Shown here one piece after another: positions 59,999 to 64,000 of a stretch of DNA of 64,000 nt. The notes beneath the pieces are model-generated. The model was not told where the DNA came from, searched no databases, and was given only the letters and a program-made list of their open reading frames with translations. The position numbers were made by a program, and so were the translations under genes. The DNA is from Bradyrhizobium canariense (lineage in GTDB: Bacteria; Pseudomonadota; Alphaproteobacteria; Rhizobiales; Xanthobacteraceae): NCBI RefSeq assembly GCF_900105125.1, contig NZ_LT629750.1, positions 124,001 through 188,000 of the forward strand, written 5' to 3'. How positions within the stretch are numbered: position 1 is the first letter of the stretch; every line of letters starts with the position of its first letter.

Positions 59999-61198
59999 AT
60001 GCCGCCCGAATCACAAATCCCCATCGCATCGCGTGACATGGCCAGGCGATTCGCGGTCTGGCTGCGGTTATTCTACGGCACGACGTTCGGCCTGGGCGGC
60101 ACTTATTTGCCGTTCTTCCCGGTGTGGTTGAAGGCGGTCGGGATCGATCCGTCGTGGATCGGGATGATCGCCGCCGCACCGCCGGTGACGCGGTTTACGG
60201 TGCTGCCGTTCATCACCGGCCTTGCCGAGCGCCGGCAGTCGGTGCGCGGCGCCATGATCGCCACCGCATTCGCGACGGCGGTCGGATTCACCCTGGTCGG
60301 AACGCAGCATCAGCCGCTGCTGGTCTTCCTGTTGTTCGCGGTGACGGCCTGCGTGTGGACGCCGATGGTGCCACTGACCGACGCCTATGCGTTGCGCGGC
60401 GTGGCGCGCTACGGCCTGAATTACGGGCCACTGCGGCTGTGGGGCTCGGTGGCGTTTATCCTGGGCGCGCTGGCCTGCGGGGTGCTGGTCGATATCATCG
60501 CGGCCCGGCATCTGATCTGGGTCATTGCCGGCATGGCGGGGCTGGGCGCCGTGATCGGCCTTGGGCTTCAGCCGCTGGACCAGCCGAAGGCCGCGCCAAC
60601 ACCGCTTCAACCGGCGGGCGCGCTGCTCCGCGATCCCGGCTTTGTGGCGATCATCCTGGCTTCGGCGCTGATCCAGGGCAGCCATGCCGCGTACTACGCT
60701 TTCGGCTCCATCACCTGGCAGGCTTCCGGTCTAAGCGGGCTGACCATTGCGGGCTTGTGGGCGCTGGGTGTGATCGCCGAAATCGTGGTGTTCGCGCTGT
60801 CGCCGCGATTCACGCTGGCGCCGTCGCTACTGGTGGTGATCGGGGCACTGAGCGGGGTCGTGCGCTGGACGCTGACCGCGCAGGAGCCGCCGATCGCCGT
60901 CCTTGCGCTTGTCCAATTGACGCACGGATTGACCTTCGGGCTCACCCAGGTCGGGACCATGAGCCTCCTCGTGTATCGCGTCCCCGGTCACGTGATGGCG
61001 CGGGGCCAGGGCTATCTCGCGGCCTGCGGCGGCATCGTCGCGAGCAGCGCATCGATCCTGTCGGGGGCGGTCTATGCCCGCTACGGGCAGGGCGTTTATT
61101 ACGTCATGGCCGCGATGGCGTTGTCAGGCGCCATCGTGATGTGGCTGGCGCGGCACAGATTAGCGGATCACCCCCAGAGCGTTGCCTCCGGCGGATAG
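59999..61198 (+). CDS. MFS transporter (HcaT-like)
   Basis: 399 residues from ATG 59999; ATG 60038 is an alternative, and the open frame back to 59915 overlaps the divergent gene. Twelve hydrophobic segments, and the start WLRLFYGTTFGLGGTYLPFFPVWLKAVG typical of the MFS_1-like (3-phenylpropionate transporter) group. The substrate is unknown. Its 3' end overlaps the convergent epimerase gene by 31 bp. Confidence 0.88.
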   Translation: MPPESQIPIASRDMARRFAVWLRLFYGTTFGLGGTYLPFFPVWLKAVGIDPSWIGMIAAAPPVTRFTVLPFITGLAERRQSVRGAMIATAFATAVGFTLVGTQHQPLLVFLLFAVTACVWTPMVPLTDAYALRGVARYGLNYGPLRLWGSVAFILGALACGVLVDIIAARHLIWVIAGMAGLGAVIGLGLQPLDQPKAAPTPLQPAGALLRDPGFVAIILASALIQGSHAAYYAFGSITWQASGLSGLTIAGLWALGVIAEIVVFALSPRFTLAPSLLVVIGALSGVVRWTLTAQEPPIAVLALVQLTHGLTFGLTQVGTMSLLVYRVPGHVMARGQGYLAACGGIVASSASILSGAVYARYGQGVYYVMAAMALSGAIVMWLARHRLADHPQSVASGG

Positions 61199-62163
61199 AC
61201 CAGGCTGCCGTCGTAGCGCAGGCCGTCCTTGCGGTCGCGCGCCAGCAGCAAGGGACCGTCGAGATCGACAAATTGCGCGTCCTGCGCCAGCAGCATCGCC
61301 GGCGCCATCGCCAGCGATGTGGCGACCATACACCCGATCATCAGTTCGAATCCAAGCGCACGCGCGGCGTCCGCCATCGCCATCGCCTCCGTGAGGCCAC
61401 CTGTCTTGTCGAGCTTGATGTTGATGGCATCGTAGCGCTCGCGCAGTCCGTCGAGCGAAGCGCGATCGTGCACGCTCTCGTCGGCACAGACGGCGAGCGG
61501 CCGCTTGATGCGCGCCAGCGCCTCGTCGCGGCCGGCGGGCAGCGGCTGTTCGACCAGCGTGACGCCGACTTCACCGCATTCGGCGAGGTTTTGCTCGAGA
61601 TTCTCAGGGGTCCAGGCCTCATTGGCGTCGACGATCAGTTCTGATTCGGGCGCAGCCTTGCGCACCGCGGCGATTCGCGCCCCATCGCCGTCGCCGCCGA
61701 GCTTGATCTTGAGCAGCGGCCGGTGCGCGGCCTTGGCGGTCGCAGCCGCCATCGCCTCCGGCGTTCCCAATGAGATGGTGTAGGCCGTGGTGCAGGCCCG
61801 GGGCGAGGGGCGTCCGAGCATGTCCCAGGCGCGCAAGCCCTTGGTCTTGGCCTCCAGGTCCATGAGCGCGCAATCCAGCGCATTGCGGGCGGCGCCTGCC
61901 GGCATCGCGGCTTGCAAGGCCTGCCGGTCGAGGCCTCGCCGCAACAGCTCCCGCATCGGCTTCAGCGCCGCCAGTGTGGCTTCCGGCGTCTCGCCATAGC
62001 GGGGATAGGGAACGCATTCGCCACGCCCGGTCAGGCCGCCGCAGCTTACTTCCGCCACAACCGTCACGGCTTCTGTCTTGGCGCCACGGCTGATGGTGAA
62101 GGTGCCGGCGATGGGCCAGCGTTCGATTCGGGCAGAAAGCTTTAGGGATTGGCTGGAAGTCAT
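61168..62163 (-). CDS. Enolase-superfamily dipeptide epimerase (L-Ala-D/L-Glu epimerase type)
   Basis: 331 residues from ATG 62163. It shows the enolase-superfamily capping domain, then LLKIKLGGDGD (KxK catalytic Lys), IVDANEAWT (metal Asp), EQPLPAGRDE, VCADESVHD and NIKLDKTGGLTEA (second Lys). The family epimerises L-Ala-D-Glu from recycled peptidoglycan, but its dipeptide range varies. With the overlapping MFS gene it might form an uptake-and-epimerisation pair. Confidence 0.9.
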   Translation of the reverse strand: MTSSQSLKLSARIERWPIAGTFTISRGAKTEAVTVVAEVSCGGLTGRGECVPYPRYGETPEATLAALKPMRELLRRGLDRQALQAAMPAGAARNALDCALMDLEAKTKGLRAWDMLGRPSPRACTTAYTISLGTPEAMAAATAKAAHRPLLKIKLGGDGDGARIAAVRKAAPESELIVDANEAWTPENLEQNLAECGEVGVTLVEQPLPAGRDEALARIKRPLAVCADESVHDRASLDGLRERYDAINIKLDKTGGLTEAMAMADAARALGFELMIGCMVATSLAMAPAMLLAQDAQFVDLDGPLLLARDRKDGLRYDGSLVYPPEATLWG

Positions 62164-62269
62164 TTTAAGGTCTGGCAATTTCTGAACCGTATGCTTGCCC
62201 GGTGCAACCAAGTATGGCTGGTTATGGGCCGCTTCGACAAGGCAGCGGCGTGTGGGAACCTTCCTCTTC

Positions 62270-63436
62270 ATGAATAGCGGAGAATCGGCACTGGAGCAGC
62301 GCGTGAGCGGCGACCCGACATTGGAGCGGATCGCGCAAGGCAATGGACTTGCGCTGTGCGCCGCGGGGCCGTGGATCGCTTCCTTTGCCCCGGTGCTGGA
62401 GCAGATCGTCGCCGAGGCTGAAAAGCTCGGGGGCAGCCGGCCCGACATCTTCATCGATGTGTCTGGGGTTTCCAGGCTCGACACCTTCGGGGCCTGGCTG
62501 ATCGAGCGGCTTCGCCGCAGCCTGACCCAGGGCAACACCGAGGCGAAGATCGCGGGCCTTTCGGCAAACTATTCCAGCCTGGTCGACGAGGTGCGCCGGG
62601 TGAAGGCCGCGCCGGCTGATGTCTCGACATCGGTGAGCATCACCGGGATGCTGGATCAGATCGGCCGCAGCGTGGCCGGCTTCGGCACCACGATCGTGCA
62701 ATTGATCGACATGCTCGGCGCCGTGCTCGCCGCGACCGGCAGGGTCATGATCCGTCCGACGACCTTCCGACTGACCTCGACCGTGCATCATCTCGAACAG
62801 GTCTGCTGGCGCGCGGTGCCGATTGTCGGGCTCATCACCTTCCTGATCGGCTGCATCATCTCCCAGCAGGGCATCTTTCATTTTCGCCGCTTCGGCGCCG
62901 ACATCTTCGTGGTCGACATGCTCGGCGTGCTGGTGCTGCGCGAGATCGGCGTGCTGCTGGTCGCCATCATGGTGGCGGGCCGCTCGGGCAGCGCCTACAC
63001 CGCCGAGCTTGGCTCGATGAAGATGCGTGAGGAGATCGATGCGCTTCGCACCATGGGCTTCGATCCGATCGAGGTTTTGGTGCTGCCGCGGCTGCTGGCG
63101 CTGATCATCGCGCTGCCGATCCTGGCGTTCCTCGGCGCGATGGCGGCGCTGTATGGCGGCGGGCTGGTGGCATGGCTTTACGGCGGCGTCGATCCCGAAG
63201 CGTTCCTGCTCCGGCTGCGCGACGCCATCTCGATCGATCATTTCATCGTCGGAATCGTCAAGGCGCCGGTCATGGCGGCGGTGATCGGGATCGTCGCCTG
63301 CGTCGAAGGCCTTGCGGTCGAAGGCAGTGCGGAATCGCTCGGTCAGCACACCACGTCCTCGGTCGTGAAAGGGATCTTCTTCGTCATCGTGATGGACGGC
63401 GTGTTCGCGATCTTCTTCGCATCGATCGGAATTTGA
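62270..63436 (+). CDS. mlaE: MlaE-type ABC lipid-transport permease with N-terminal STAS-like domain
   Basis: 388 residues from ATG 62270. Residues about 15-120 are STAS-like (a beta-alpha fold with DIFIDVSGVSRLDTFGAWLIERL). Residues 150-388 are the MlaE permease: VCWRAVPIVGLITFLIGCIISQQG, GVLVLREIGVLLVAIMVAGRSGSAYTAELG and GFDPIEVLVLPRLLA. It keeps outer-membrane lipid asymmetry by moving phospholipids inwards. mlaF follows 2 bp later. In E. coli the STAS protein MlaB is separate, so this is a fusion form seen widely in alphaproteobacteria. Confidence 0.92.
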   Translation: MNSGESALEQRVSGDPTLERIAQGNGLALCAAGPWIASFAPVLEQIVAEAEKLGGSRPDIFIDVSGVSRLDTFGAWLIERLRRSLTQGNTEAKIAGLSANYSSLVDEVRRVKAAPADVSTSVSITGMLDQIGRSVAGFGTTIVQLIDMLGAVLAATGRVMIRPTTFRLTSTVHHLEQVCWRAVPIVGLITFLIGCIISQQGIFHFRRFGADIFVVDMLGVLVLREIGVLLVAIMVAGRSGSAYTAELGSMKMREEIDALRTMGFDPIEVLVLPRLLALIIALPILAFLGAMAALYGGGLVAWLYGGVDPEAFLLRLRDAISIDHFIVGIVKAPVMAAVIGIVACVEGLAVEGSAESLGQHTTSSVVKGIFFVIVMDGVFAIFFASIGI

Positions 63437-63438
63437 CG

Positions 63439-64000
63439 ATGGCGGCTGAAATTTCCGACGCCATCATCCGGGTTCGCGACATCACCGTGCAGTTCGGGGC
63501 GACGCGCGTGCTCGACGGGCTCAATCTCGACGTCAAGCGCGGGGAAATCCTCGGCTTTGTCGGTCCGTCGGGCGCGGGCAAATCGGTGCTGACGCGCACC
63601 ATCATCGGCCTGGTGCCGAAGGTGGCCGGGCGCATCGAGGTGTTCGGCATCGATCTCGATGCGGCCGATGCCAAGGCGCGGCGCGGCGTCGAGCGGCGCT
63701 GGGGCATCCTGTTCCAGCAGGGCGCGCTGTTTTCCTCGCTGACGGTGCGGCAGAACATCCAGTTCCCGGTGCGCGAATATCTCAACGTCTCGCAACGGCT
63801 GCTCGACGAAATCACGGTTGCCAAGCTCGGCATGGTGGGGCTGCGTCCCGAAGTAGCCGATCGTTTCCCCTCCGAGCTCTCCGGCGGCATGATCAAGCGC
63901 GTGGCGCTGGCACGCGCGCTGGCGCTCGATCCGGAACTCGTCTTCCTCGACGAGCCGACCTCGGGCCTCGATCCGATCGGCGCCGGCGATTTCGACGAGC
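63439..64000 (+). CDS. mlaF: Mla ABC transporter ATP-binding protein (partial, 3' end outside window)
   Basis: 187 complete codons from ATG 63439, no stop before the window ends. Walker A GPSGAGKS at 42-49, Q-loop FQQGALFSSLTVRQN, signature LSGGMIKRVALARAL and Walker B VFLDEPTSGLDPIGAGDFDE are present. It powers MlaE. It overlaps no gene and lies 2 bp after mlaE; the substrate-binding MlaD would be expected next. Confidence 0.94.
   Translation, partial: MAAEISDAIIRVRDITVQFGATRVLDGLNLDVKRGEILGFVGPSGAGKSVLTRTIIGLVPKVAGRIEVFGIDLDAADAKARRGVERRWGILFQQGALFSSLTVRQNIQFPVREYLNVSQRLLDEITVAKLGMVGLRPEVADRFPSELSGGMIKRVALARALALDPELVFLDEPTSGLDPIGAGDFDE

Overview
The window looks like a chromosomal segment of a Bradyrhizobium-type alphaproteobacterium (Bradyrhizobium / Rhodopseudomonas group). 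This rests on the uniformly high G+C, the HAAT-type ABC cassette, the protein families present, and four families of intergenic palindromic repeats typical of this group. No rRNA, tRNA, CRISPR array, complete insertion sequence or prophage was seen. The species is an inference from style, not from a marker gene.

Layout. 1-3.3 kb: 3' end of GDP-fucose synthase, a remnant of a SPINDLY-like glycosyltransferase, a HemD-type protein, purU and a small lipoprotein. 3.6-9.6 kb: a complete branched-chain-amino-acid-type ABC importer (binding protein, two permeases, two ATPases) followed by a MetE-like zinc methyltransferase. 9.6-10.2 kb: a small GIY-YIG nuclease bracketed by two copies of one palindromic repeat. 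10.2-17.4 kb: two flavin monooxygenases around a methyltransferase, metK and ahcY (the SAM cycle). 17.5-18.3 kb: two small genes, one behind a textbook sigma-54 promoter and one behind a full CtrA box. 18.3-21 kb: an FAH-family hydrolase and an ABC exporter.

21-43 kb is a surface-polysaccharide region. It has galE, ADP-heptose synthesis and transfer (gmhB, waaF, hldD, hldE), an O-antigen-ligase-like protein, a CapD/WbpM-type dehydratase, a WbuB-like glycosyltransferase, a WecA/MraY-type initiating transferase, a lipid-flippase-like protein, a UDP-glucuronate-epimerase-like protein, manC, a Gfo/Idh dehydrogenase plus DegT aminotransferase pair, and murJ. Together with the partial fcl these supply heptose, GDP-mannose/fucose, galactose and amino sugars, and the steps that start, extend and ligate lipid-linked glycans. 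A lower-G+C cassette (34.2-36.5 kb) inside it is bracketed by 81-bp direct repeats.

43-54 kb is rich in exported proteins: an orphan form-II CoxL-like molybdenum hydroxylase, cytochrome c', a CHRD protein, a diheme cytochrome c, a formylglycine-generating-enzyme-like protein with a small partner, a tandem DUF4399 protein, a caspase-like protein with a duplicated C-terminal module, a decayed cytochrome fragment, and a cNMP-binding patatin. 54-64 kb: a stand-alone Lrp/AsnC effector domain, thiD, an LpxH-like phosphatase with a glycosyltransferase, threonine dehydratase, an acidic Ala-rich protein, an MFS transporter, a dipeptide epimerase, and the start of an Mla lipid-transport operon (mlaE, partial mlaF).
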